Assembly: GCA_036377055.1 (NCBI GenBank) | Contig: DASUZD010000138.1 | Span: 1 to 15,450 of the forward strand | Direction of reading: 5' to 3' | Length of the DNA stretch: 15,450 nt | DNA from: DASUZD01 sp036377055 | Lineage (GTDB): Bacteria; Actinomycetota; Thermoleophilia; Gaiellales; Gaiellaceae | Part shown: positions 6,459 to 13,243 of the stretch, one piece after another | Layout: the number at the start of each line of letters is the position of its first letter | Numbering within the stretch: the stretch's first letter is position 1 | The notes under the pieces: model-generated | The model's input: only the letters and a program-made list of their open reading frames with translations | What the model was told of the DNA's origin: nothing | The model's database searches: none | Position numbers and translations under genes: made by a program

Positions 6459-7222
6459 GCGGTCCGTGTCGCGAGGCCGTCGACGATCTCGAGCAGGACG
6501 GCCGTGTCGGCGGGGACGTCGGCCAGGCGCGCCCGCGCGCGATCCGCGGCCTCGTCGGCGAGCCTCCGCGCGCCGTCCTCGCCGTGCGAGATGGCGTAGC
6601 CGTCGCCGTCGAGGATGTCGTCGACGATCTGGAACAGGAGGCCGAGCTCGTCGCCGAACGCGCGCCACGGGGCCTGGTCGCGCTCGGGCACGTCCGCGGC
6701 GGCGAGGCCGCACCCGACCGAGGCGGCGAAGAGGCAGCCGGTCTTCAGGCGGTGCAGGGTCGCCTCGTCGGGCGCCGTGGCGGTTATGTCGAGGTACTGG
6801 CCACCGATCATCCCGAGGGTCGCCTGCGCTAGCTCGCGCGCGACCGCCGGCGTCGGGTACGTGAGCGCCAGGCGGAACGCCTCCGCGAGGAGCGCGTCGC
6901 CGGCGAGGATCCCGATTGCCTCGCCGAAGCGGGCCCACGTGCTCGGCCGTCCGCGCCGCTCCACGTCGTCGTCGAGCGCGGGCAGGTCGTCGTGGACGAG
7001 CGAGAAGGCGTGCACGAGCTCTAGCGCGGCCGCCGCCGGGAGCCCGGCCTCCGCGTCCGTGCCTGCGGCCTCGGTCGTCGCGAGGCAGATCGTCGCGCGC
7101 ACCCGCTTGCCGCCCGCCGCCGCGTAGCGCAGCGCCTCCTGGAGAACGCCGAGCTCCGGCGTCAGCGCGAGGTCGCCGACGTACGCCTCGGCGAGCGCAC
7201 GCAAATCCTCGGGGGTCCTCAT
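6455..7222 (-). CDS. ispA: Short-chain polyprenyl diphosphate synthase (IspA/GGPPS-like)
   Basis: It condenses isopentenyl diphosphate with allylic diphosphates to make farnesyl or geranylgeranyl diphosphate. The 255-residue protein has GGKRVRA (37-43), first Asp-rich motif DDLPALDDD (78-86, with the two-residue insert typical of bacterial enzymes), GQYLD (141-145), KTG (160-162) and second Asp-rich motif DDILD (201-205). It is about 40 residues shorter than E. coli IspA. Much of the difference is a gap of about 19 residues right after DDILD, where the GKxxGxDxxxxKxT loop should be. Final chain length cannot be assigned. ATG 7222 has TAGAGT 6 nt upstream and lies 9 bp after the beta-propeller gene. 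Confidence 0.9.
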   Translation of the reverse strand: MRTPEDLRALAEAYVGDLALTPELGVLQEALRYAAAGGKRVRATICLATTEAAGTDAEAGLPAAAALELVHAFSLVHDDLPALDDDVERRGRPSTWARFGEAIGILAGDALLAEAFRLALTYPTPAVARELAQATLGMIGGQYLDITATAPDEATLHRLKTGCLFAASVGCGLAAADVPERDQAPWRAFGDELGLLFQIVDDILDGDGYAISHGEDGARRLADEAADRARARLADVPADTAVLLEIVDGLATRTA

Positions 7223-7228
7223 CGGCCG

Positions 7229-7234
7229 ACTCTA
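7229..7234 (-). promoter_or_regulatory. Putative leaderless -10 box (TAGAGT) for ispA
   Basis: TAGAGT lies 6 nt before ATG 7222. Its first three bases are the TAG stop codon of the upstream beta-propeller gene. Confidence 0.5.
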
Positions 7235-8305
7235 CCGCCGCCAATGTCCGTCGAGCGCGTTCCGCGCCAGCAACGTCGGCTTACCGCCCTTGAACGGCAC
7301 GGCGTAGAGCAGCCACGGGCCGGGCCCGTCGTTGGCAGGCCGGATGAAGACGAGGGCGGTGCGACCGTCCGCGGTGAGGTCGAGCGTCCACGCGACCTCC
7401 TGCGGTGTGCCGACCTTTCCGAGGTTGCGGAACTCGTGCTGCCGGCCGCCGGGGAGGTCGATCGCGATCGGGATGCAGGCGAATTCCGAGGGCATGCAGG
7501 CGAGCAGCCGCGTACCGTCCGTGGACAGGCCGATCGTGGTGAATCCGTAGGGCGAGTTCGCGTAGGTGTCCGTCGGACCCTCGCAGCAGCGGGCGACTAG
7601 CCGTTGCCTGCTTCCGTCTCTCCGCATCTGCCAGGTCTCGTAGCGCGGATAGGGGACGTTCTTGAAGCGGACGTAGACGATCCCTTTGCGGCTGACGAGC
7701 GGGCGTTTGCTGTGCCCGTCACGGGTGAGCCGGGTGAGCGCTTGGTCCGACAGTCGTAGCTGGAAGAGGTCGCTTCGCTCCGTCGGCTCGTAGGGGACGC
7801 CGCTGTCCTTCGCGAGCACGATCGAGCCCCCGTCGGGCGTGAAGTCGAACGAGTCGACACGTGCTGCGAGAAGCTTCTTCCGCATCCCCGACGCGGGGTC
7901 GATCAGAAAGAAGCCGCCCGGCTGCGAGACGGCAAACCGCGCCGCGGCCGGTGCCCAACGCTCGTCACCCGTGGTCTTGCCGAGCCGCCGCGTGTGCCCC
8001 GTCGTCAGCTCGATGACGAACAGCCACGACATTGCCGTCGTCGACGAGCGCTCGAACGTCAGCCACCGCCCATCGGGGGAGAGGCTGCCCTGGTAGGCGT
8101 CGTGCGTCGCGATCTTGCGCGCATGCGAGCCGTCGGCCGCTGCGACCCAGACCGCTGAGTGCCAGGAGGCGCGCTGGCCCTGAAACTGCGTGAACGTCAG
8201 CGCCGGCCGGCTCGGCACACCGTCCAGCGCCCCCGACGCCAATCCTCCGCTCATCGTGGCGGCGACGTTGAGACAGGCGACCACCAGCGCGGCAGCCCTC
8301 CACAC
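7232..8305 (-). CDS. TolB-like PD40/WD40 beta-propeller protein, probably exported
   Basis: The 357-residue product starts with a short basic then hydrophobic segment, VWRAAALVVACLNVAA, a likely signal peptide. A lipobox-like VVAC is possible but its n-region is short. The rest is a TolB-type propeller with recurring PD40 blades: SLSPDGRWLTFER, FTPDGGSIVLA, LSTDGTRLLACMP and LTADGRTALVFIRP. Such proteins usually scaffold envelope interactions; no catalytic motif is seen. GTG 8305 follows the stop of the xseB-like gene by 5 bp, so translation is probably coupled. One sampled 60-base line is about 65% G+C, below the neighbouring housekeeping genes. It interrupts the usual xseB-ispA junction and is likely a later insertion. 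Confidence 0.82.
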   Translation of the reverse strand: MWRAAALVVACLNVAATMSGGLASGALDGVPSRPALTFTQFQGQRASWHSAVWVAAADGSHARKIATHDAYQGSLSPDGRWLTFERSSTTAMSWLFVIELTTGHTRRLGKTTGDERWAPAAARFAVSQPGGFFLIDPASGMRKKLLAARVDSFDFTPDGGSIVLAKDSGVPYEPTERSDLFQLRLSDQALTRLTRDGHSKRPLVSRKGIVYVRFKNVPYPRYETWQMRRDGSRQRLVARCCEGPTDTYANSPYGFTTIGLSTDGTRLLACMPSEFACIPIAIDLPGGRQHEFRNLGKVGTPQEVAWTLDLTADGRTALVFIRPANDGPGPWLLYAVPFKGGKPTLLARNALDGHWRR

Positions 8306-8310
8306 GGTCG

Positions 8311-8523
8311 TTACTCGGCCTCGGCCTCGGCTCGCCGCTTGGCCTCGCTCACCGCACTCTCGATCTGCTTCGCGATCTCGTTCAGCTCGCCGAGGACGGC
8401 GATCGCCGTCTCGGGATCCTCGGTCGACTCCAACTGCTGCCGCGCCCGCTCCAGCCGCGCGAGCAGCTCCTCCGCCTGCGCGAGAGCCTCCTCCGCGCTC
8501 CGCTCGCCGCCCGGCTCGGTCAC
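8311..8523 (-). CDS. Small coiled-coil protein, possibly a divergent exonuclease VII small subunit (XseB)
   Basis: The 70-residue, highly charged helical protein has an EEALAQAEELLARLE helix and then a second helix, AIAVLGELNEIAKQIESAV. Size, two-helix pattern and position between nusB and ispA match xseB in the classic gene order. However, the XseB hallmark of a Leu-rich helix followed by a Tyr-x-x-Gly turn is absent, and no xseA lies beside it. A generic coiled-coil protein is equally possible. The GTG start (8523-8521) overlaps the nusB stop as GTGA, indicating translational coupling. Confidence 0.7.
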   Translation of the reverse strand: MTEPGGERSAEEALAQAEELLARLERARQQLESTEDPETAIAVLGELNEIAKQIESAVSEAKRRAEAEAE

Positions 8524-8897
8524 GCCGCACGCTCCCGCGCGACCCGGCCGAGGATGCCGTTGACGAGCCTGCCCGCGTCCTCGCTCGAGTACCGCTTCGC
8601 GAGCTCGACCGCCTCGTTGATCGCGACCTCCGGCGGCACGGATTCCGAGTCGAGCTCCTGGACGCCGATCCGGAGGATGTTCCGCTCGACGGCGCCGAGG
8701 CGGTCGGCGGTCCAGCCCTCGGCTGCGTCGGTGATCGTCCGGTCGAGCTCCGGCGCGCGCACCGCGACGGCCTCCGCGAGCTCCCGCGCGAACGGGTCGA
8801 CGTCTCCCTCGTACAGCGAGGCGAGCGGCTGGCCGGTCAGGTCCCACTGGTAGAGGAGGAAGAAGGCCGTCCTTCGTCCCGCTCGTCGGCCCGCCAT
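8520..8897 (-). CDS. nusB: Transcription antitermination factor NusB
   Basis: NusB binds boxA RNA with NusE (S10) and promotes antitermination on rRNA operons. The 125-residue all-helical product starts AGRRAGRRTAFFLLYQWDLTG, the usual basic first helix. It carries ERNILRIGVQEL and the C-terminal signature INEAVELAKRYSSEDAGRLVNGILGRV, interrupted here only for length (helix 6-7 region, roughly residues 93-119). Length fits the family. ATG 8897 overlaps the Asp23-family gene stop by one base (TGATG), and its own stop overlaps the next start, so the genes from accC to the xseB-like gene form a tight overlapping string. Confidence 0.94.
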   Translation of the reverse strand: MAGRRAGRRTAFFLLYQWDLTGQPLASLYEGDVDPFARELAEAVAVRAPELDRTITDAAEGWTADRLGAVERNILRIGVQELDSESVPPEVAINEAVELAKRYSSEDAGRLVNGILGRVARERAA

Positions 8898-9202
8898 CAG
8901 TCGAGCTCCTCGACGGCGATGTCGACGGCGTCGACGTGCAGCGCGCACATCGTCGCGAGCGCGTCGGCGACGCGCGCCTGGACTGCGCGGGCGAGCTCGG
9001 GCAGAACGAGTCCGTAGCGGACACGGAGCTCGAGCGCGACCCGCACGTGCCCGTCCGTGACGTCGAGCTCGAGCCCGCGGCGCGGCCTGCGGACGCGCGC
9101 GCCGTCGACGCTCTCCGCCGCGCTCTGCACGATCTGCGCCAGCGTCCCCGGCGGAATCGAGATCGTCCCGGCCTCGTCGCTCAGGACGACGCGGTCGCTC
9201 AT
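8897..9202 (-). CDS. Asp23/Gls24 family envelope stress response protein
   Basis: The 101-residue product matches the Asp23/Gls24 fold. It opens with a short strand, GTISIPPGTLAQIVQSAAESVDG, followed by strands LELDVTDGHVRVALELRVRYG, and ends with helix and strand LHVDAVDIAVEELD. Quoted pieces are at residues about 12-34, 44-64 and 88-101. Asp23 proteins in Gram-positives are membrane-associated cell-envelope stress proteins; in this operon position (accC-asp23-nusB) the gene is common but its job is unclear. No membrane segment is seen. ATG 9202 overlaps the accC stop by four bases (ATGA). Confidence 0.88.
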   Translation of the reverse strand: MSDRVVLSDEAGTISIPPGTLAQIVQSAAESVDGARVRRPRRGLELDVTDGHVRVALELRVRYGLVLPELARAVQARVADALATMCALHVDAVDIAVEELD

Positions 9203-10557
9203 CGGGCCGCGAGCGCGGGTAGCCGGCTCTCCGCCTCCGCCAGGAAGCCCGTGTGGTAGTCGCCCGAGCGGAACTCGACGCTCGCGAGGACGTCCAGCGC
9301 GACCTCGCGCGTCGTCGGGATCCCGACGACCTCGAGCTCGCCGAGCGCGCGCAGGCCACGCGTGATGGCCGCGTCACGGGTCTCGTCCCACACGATCAGC
9401 TTCGCGATGAGCGAGTCGTAGTACGGCGGCACGACCGCGCCGTCCTCGACGTGCGTGTCCACGCGCACGCCCGGACCGAGCGGCGGATGGAAGCGCTCGA
9501 CCACGCCCGGCGCGGGCGCGAAGTTGCGTGTCGGGTCCTCCGCGTTCACGCGGATCTCGATCGCGTGGCCGCGGCGCTCGGCCCGGCCCGTCGCGTGGAG
9601 CTCCGAGCCCGACGCGATCCGGAGCTGCTCGCGGACGACGTCGATTCCGGTCACGGCCTCGCTGACGGGGTGCTCCACCTGGAGGCGCGCGTTCAGCTCG
9701 ATGAAGTAGAAGGCGCGATCGGGGCCGAGGAGGAACTCGAACGTGCCCGCGTTCCGGTACCCGATCGCGCGCGCCGCGCGCTCGGCCGCCACCTCCATCT
9801 CCTCGCGCGTGCCCCGGTCGAGCGCGGGCGACGGCGACTCCTCGATCAGCTTCTGGTGGCGCCGCTGGATCGAGCACTCGCGCTCGCCGAGCGTGAGCAC
9901 GCCGCCAACCGAGTCGGCGAGCACCTGGATCTCGACGTGCCGCGCCGGCGCGATCGCCTTCTCGAGGTAGAGCGCTCCCTCGCCGAACGCAGCCATGGCC
10001 TCGGCGGACGCGGCCGAGAAGGCGTCGTCGAGGTCGTCCGGCGCGTGGACGAGCCGCATCCCCTTCCCGCCGCCGCCGGCGGTCGCCTTCAGCAGGACCG
10101 GATACCCGAGCTCGGCTGCGGCCTTCCGCGCCTCGGTCACCGTCGTCCTCCCCTCGGTGCCGGGGACGAGCGGCACGTCCGCCTTTGCCAATTCGGCCTT
10201 CGCGGCCGCCTTATCGCCCATCCGTTCCATCGTCTCGGCGGTCGGGCCGACGAACACGAGGTCGTTCTCGTCGCAGGCGCGGACGAACGCGGGGTTCTCG
10301 GCGAGGAAGCCCCAGCCCGGGTGGACGGCCTCGCAGCCGGTCGTCTCGGCCGCGGCCACGAGCGACGCGATCTTCAGGTAGCTCTCGGTCGCGCTCGGCG
10401 GCCCGACGCAGACCGAGCGGTCGGCGAGCCGCACGTGCAGCGAGTCGCGGTCGGCCGTCGAGTAGACGGCGACTGCCTCGACGCCGAGCTCGTGCAGCGC
10501 GCGGATGACGCGCACCGCCACCTCGCCACGGTTCGCGACCAGGACGCGCGAGAACAT
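9199..10557 (-). CDS. accC: Biotin carboxylase subunit (acetyl-/acyl-CoA carboxylase)
   Basis: It carboxylates the biotin on the carrier protein using ATP and bicarbonate. The 452-residue length matches the family (about 450). It has the N-terminal biotin carboxylase domain VLVANRGEVAVRVIRA, the HPGWGFLAENP motif, ATP-grasp with Lys157 and glycine loop GGGGKGM (161-167), ECSIQRRHQK, and ELNARLQVEHPVSE with the catalytic Arg. The usual NTRLQVEHPV is NARLQVEHPV here, a mild change. The partner carrier is presumably the biotin-domain fusion encoded upstream. ATG 10557 has TAGAGT 6 nt upstream; it heads accC-asp23-nusB-xseB-like-propeller. Confidence 0.96.
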   Translation of the reverse strand: MFSRVLVANRGEVAVRVIRALHELGVEAVAVYSTADRDSLHVRLADRSVCVGPPSATESYLKIASLVAAAETTGCEAVHPGWGFLAENPAFVRACDENDLVFVGPTAETMERMGDKAAAKAELAKADVPLVPGTEGRTTVTEARKAAAELGYPVLLKATAGGGGKGMRLVHAPDDLDDAFSAASAEAMAAFGEGALYLEKAIAPARHVEIQVLADSVGGVLTLGERECSIQRRHQKLIEESPSPALDRGTREEMEVAAERAARAIGYRNAGTFEFLLGPDRAFYFIELNARLQVEHPVSEAVTGIDVVREQLRIASGSELHATGRAERRGHAIEIRVNAEDPTRNFAPAPGVVERFHPPLGPGVRVDTHVEDGAVVPPYYDSLIAKLIVWDETRDAAITRGLRALGELEVVGIPTTREVALDVLASVEFRSGDYHTGFLAEAESRLPALAAR

Positions 10558-10563
10558 CCCGCC

Positions 10564-10569
10564 ACTCTA
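10564..10569 (-). promoter_or_regulatory. Putative leaderless -10 box (TAGAGT) for accC
   Basis: TAGAGT lies 6 nt before ATG 10557. As with ispA, its TAG is the stop codon of the preceding gene. Confidence 0.5.
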
Positions 10570-11400
10570 GTGCGACCGCGGCTCGCGATCGGCGACGAGC
10601 TCGAGCCGCGTCGTGTCGCTCACGTAGCCGCTCCGTTCGAACGCGCGCTGCATCGGTACGTTCGCCTTGTCGGTGTCCGCCTCGATCCGCTCCTCGCCGG
10701 CCTCGAGCAGCACCGCCGTGCCCGTGCGCAGAAGGTCGTCCACGAATCCGCGCCCTCGACGCTCCGGCACGACGCCGACGTACGCGACGAAGACGGCGTC
10801 CGCGTCTCCGGCGCCCGCGAAGAGCCCGACGAGCTCCGTCTCGTCGTAGCCGAGGAGAAACCATTCGGACCGATGGCGCAGCCTGCGCAGCAGGCCAAAA
10901 TGGGCAGAGGCGTCGCCGTCGCGGCCAAGCCGCTCTCGATTCGCGCGCAGCCTCGCGTCCAGCGTGTCCTCGGACACCCGCGCGATCGCGTCCACGAAGG
11001 CCTCGTCCCCGACGTCCGCGAGCGACCGGAAGGCGAGTCGCCGCGAGCGTGCAGGCGCAGGCCCGCCCGCCCACCGCCAGCGGCGACCGTCCCGCACGAC
11101 CCGGAAGCCGGCGCGCTCGAGCAGCACCCGCCGCCGCGCTGGCTCGTCGTGGCGCGGATCTGGCTCGTCGAGGAAGTACGAGAGCCCGGTGAGCCCCTCC
11201 GGCACGTCCGCGCGCGCAGCAGCGAGCAACCCGCAGCCGACGTCCTCGGCGTCCGGGCGCCACCAGTCGAGCTCGAGGCTGCGGACGAAGACGTGATTCC
11301 AGCCGCTCTTGTGCGCGAGCACGAGCCGGCCGCCTCCTGACGCCGCGCGCAACGCCCACTCGCCCTCGCGCCCGGTGTCGTCGCGGCGAACGCGGATCAA
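10567..11400 (-). CDS. GNAT family N-acetyltransferase with an extra N-terminal region
   Basis: The 277-residue product has a C-terminal GNAT domain (about 120-270): the core strand and pyrophosphate loop YVGVVPERRGRGFVDDLL (207-224), then TDKANVPMQRAFERSGYV (243-260). The N-terminal 115 residues contain YFLDEPDPRHDEPARRRVLLERAGFR-like elements (75-100) that could be a degenerate second GNAT or adaptor domain. The substrate is unknown. TTG 11400 is the start because it overlaps the upstream stop as TTGA and no better codon exists in frame. No -10 box is seen. It splits the otherwise usual accB-accC pair, and a role in acyl metabolism is only suggested by location. Confidence 0.82.
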   Translation of the reverse strand: MIRVRRDDTGREGEWALRAASGGGRLVLAHKSGWNHVFVRSLELDWWRPDAEDVGCGLLAAARADVPEGLTGLSYFLDEPDPRHDEPARRRVLLERAGFRVVRDGRRWRWAGGPAPARSRRLAFRSLADVGDEAFVDAIARVSEDTLDARLRANRERLGRDGDASAHFGLLRRLRHRSEWFLLGYDETELVGLFAGAGDADAVFVAYVGVVPERRGRGFVDDLLRTGTAVLLEAGEERIEADTDKANVPMQRAFERSGYVSDTTRLELVADREPRSH

Positions 11401-13208
11401 AGAGCGTCGAGCGGCCGGCCGTTCAGCGGCTCGAGCTCGAACAGAAGCTGCCCGAACTCGACCGGTTGCGCGTTCTCGACGTGGATCGCGCGGACGATCG
11501 CGTCGAGGTCCGACTTCACCTCGTTCATCAGCTTCATCGCCTCGAGGATGCAGAGGATCTGGCCGGCGCCGACGGGCTCGCCCTCCTCGACGAACGGCGG
11601 CGCGCCGGGCTGCGGCGCCCGGTAGAACGTCCCGACCATCGGCGCCTCCACGCGCACGAGGCCGTCCGACGGCGGCGCGACCGGCGCCAGCTCGGGCTCC
11701 TCGACCTCGAGCGGACCGCCCGTCGGCGCCGTCGGGAGATCGCCGCGATCGTCGGTGCGCCGGACCGTCACCCGCAGGTCGTCCTCCTCGATCGTCACCT
11801 CCCCCACGCCGCTCTCCTGGACGATCCGGACGATCTCGCGGATCCGCTCGGCGCGCGCCTGGTCGACGGCGCCGCCAGTGAGCGCCGTCTCGCCCTCGCT
11901 GCGCGCGCGGATCGTCTGGAGGAGCGACTCCGCCTCGTCGCCGAAGAGGCCGAGCAAGAGCAGCTCCTCCTCGCTCGACGCGAGCCCGGCCGCTTCCTTC
12001 CGCAGCTCGCTCAGCGCCACCTCCGGCTCCTCGGGCTCGCCGTCCGAGAGCAGGTCGACCGCGCGCCGCACCGTCGGGTCGATCGGGCCGGGCGGCGTCC
12101 CGTAAGAGCCTTCGAACAGCGCTCGCAGCTCGTCCACGATCGTCTGGTACCGCCGTGCCGAAAGGACGTGCAGCAGCGCCTGCGACGCGAGGATGTGCGA
12201 GATCGGCGCGGCGAGCGGCGGCGCGCCGGCCTCGGCGCGGATGCGCTCGAGCTCCTCGAGGACGTCGTCGATGCGGTCGCCGGCCGCGTTCGCGCGAAGG
12301 TGCGTGTCGATCGCTGCGACGAGACCCGCCGGCAGGCTGTGCTCGGCCGCGCGGACCGCGATCCGCGGCGCGAGCGGCGTCACCGGCTCGTCGCCTATGT
12401 GCTCGTCGATCAGATCGGACGCGCGCCAGAGGGCCTGGACGTCGACGGAGCACTCTAGGCCGAGCCCCGTGAGCGCCTGAGCGAGCCCTTCGCCGGAGAC
12501 GCGATGCAGCGTCAGGGCGACCGGGTAGACCGTGCACGCGATCAGGTCGGCGCCGGCCCGCGCCGCCTCGAGTGCGGCCGCGAGCGCGTTCCCGGCCGCG
12601 CCCTGGCAGTACACGCCGACCGGCAGGCCGCTCGCGTCGCCGACGCGCGCGACCAGCTCCTGCGCCCGGTGCGGCTGAAGGGACCCGGTCGGGTCGTGCA
12701 GCACGACGCGAGCGGCGCCGAGCTGCGAGAGCTTCCGCGCCTGCTCGACGAGCGCGTCGGTCTCGCCGGTCTTCCCGGGGCTGTAGACGAGTCCCGCGTC
12801 GAACTCGCGCCCGGCGGCGTCGATCGCCTCCGCGGCCTCGCGGAGGTTCTCGACGTCGTTGAGCGGGTCGTGCAGGCGGAAGACGTCGATCCCGTTCTCG
12901 GCAGCCGACGCGACGAACCGCTGGACGAACTCGCCGTCGACGGGATGGGAGCCCACGAGGAACCGACCCCGCAAGGCGAGGCCGAGCGGCGTCTTCGTCC
13001 GCGCCTTCAGCGCCCGGATCCGCTCCCACGGGCTCTCGACGCCGCGCCGGACCGCGCTCTCGAAGACCCCGCCGCCGGAGACTTCGAGCAGGCCGAAGCC
13101 CGCGCCGTCGAGGACCTCTGCGAGCCCCAGCACAGCCGCAGTCGGCATGCGCCCGGCGAGCGGCTCCTGTCCGAGCAGCCGGATTGTGGTGTCGACGAGC
13201 GCCGGCAC
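11397..13208 (-). CDS. Carboxyltransferase-like (PycB/OadA type) domain fused to an AccB-type biotin carrier
   Basis: This 603-residue fusion has three parts. Residues 1-290 form a PycB/OadA-like TIM barrel (DTTIRLLGQEPLAGRM, ENGIDVFRLHDPLNDVENL). Residues about 290-430 are the PYC/OADA conserved domain (GPIDPTVRR). Residues about 452-595 are an AccB-type carrier with PMVGTFYRAPQPGAPPF and biotinyl Lys559 in EAMKLM. The barrel lacks the canonical metal ligands: Leu11 replaces the Asp of RDAHQ, His171 replaces the Lys of the IKD motif, and Tyr200 and Gln202 replace the HxH pair. The PGGxxTN motif is PISHILAS (335-342). Gln14 and Arg80 are kept. It probably still carries biotin for AccC, but barrel catalysis is doubtful. 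GTG 13208 has TACGCT 9 nt upstream. Confidence 0.9.
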   Translation of the reverse strand: MPALVDTTIRLLGQEPLAGRMPTAAVLGLAEVLDGAGFGLLEVSGGGVFESAVRRGVESPWERIRALKARTKTPLGLALRGRFLVGSHPVDGEFVQRFVASAAENGIDVFRLHDPLNDVENLREAAEAIDAAGREFDAGLVYSPGKTGETDALVEQARKLSQLGAARVVLHDPTGSLQPHRAQELVARVGDASGLPVGVYCQGAAGNALAAALEAARAGADLIACTVYPVALTLHRVSGEGLAQALTGLGLECSVDVQALWRASDLIDEHIGDEPVTPLAPRIAVRAAEHSLPAGLVAAIDTHLRANAAGDRIDDVLEELERIRAEAGAPPLAAPISHILASQALLHVLSARRYQTIVDELRALFEGSYGTPPGPIDPTVRRAVDLLSDGEPEEPEVALSELRKEAAGLASSEEELLLLGLFGDEAESLLQTIRARSEGETALTGGAVDQARAERIREIVRIVQESGVGEVTIEEDDLRVTVRRTDDRGDLPTAPTGGPLEVEEPELAPVAPPSDGLVRVEAPMVGTFYRAPQPGAPPFVEEGEPVGAGQILCILEAMKLMNEVKSDLDAIVRAIHVENAQPVEFGQLLFELEPLNGRPLDAL

Positions 13209-13217
13209 GTCGCGGGG

Positions 13218-13223
13218 AGCGTA
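13218..13223 (-). promoter_or_regulatory. Putative leaderless -10 box (TACGCT) for the carboxylase fusion
   Basis: TACGCT on the minus strand lies 9 nt before GTG 13208. The hexamer is identical to the tlyA box. Confidence 0.45.
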
Positions 13224-13230
13224 GCGCCGG

Positions 13231-13236
13231 TAGCGT
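13231..13236 (+). promoter_or_regulatory. Putative leaderless -10 box (TAGCGT) for the MFS gene
   Basis: TAGCGT lies 7 nt before GTG 13244. A related TAGCGC at 13222-13227 lies 7 nt before the alternative GTG at 13235, so either start is possible. Confidence 0.45.
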
Positions 13237-13243
13237 GCCCGAC

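Noticed and set aside
9253..11340. A 695-codon plus-strand open frame opposite accC and GNAT
   Set aside because: It is antisense to accC with motif-level support and shows only Arg/Leu/Glu-rich composition, with no domain.
13184..13243. An upstream TTG start for the MFS gene
   Set aside because: It would extend the protein into the divergent carboxylase gene with Arg-rich sequence; the GTGs at 13235 and 13244 have correctly placed TA boxes.
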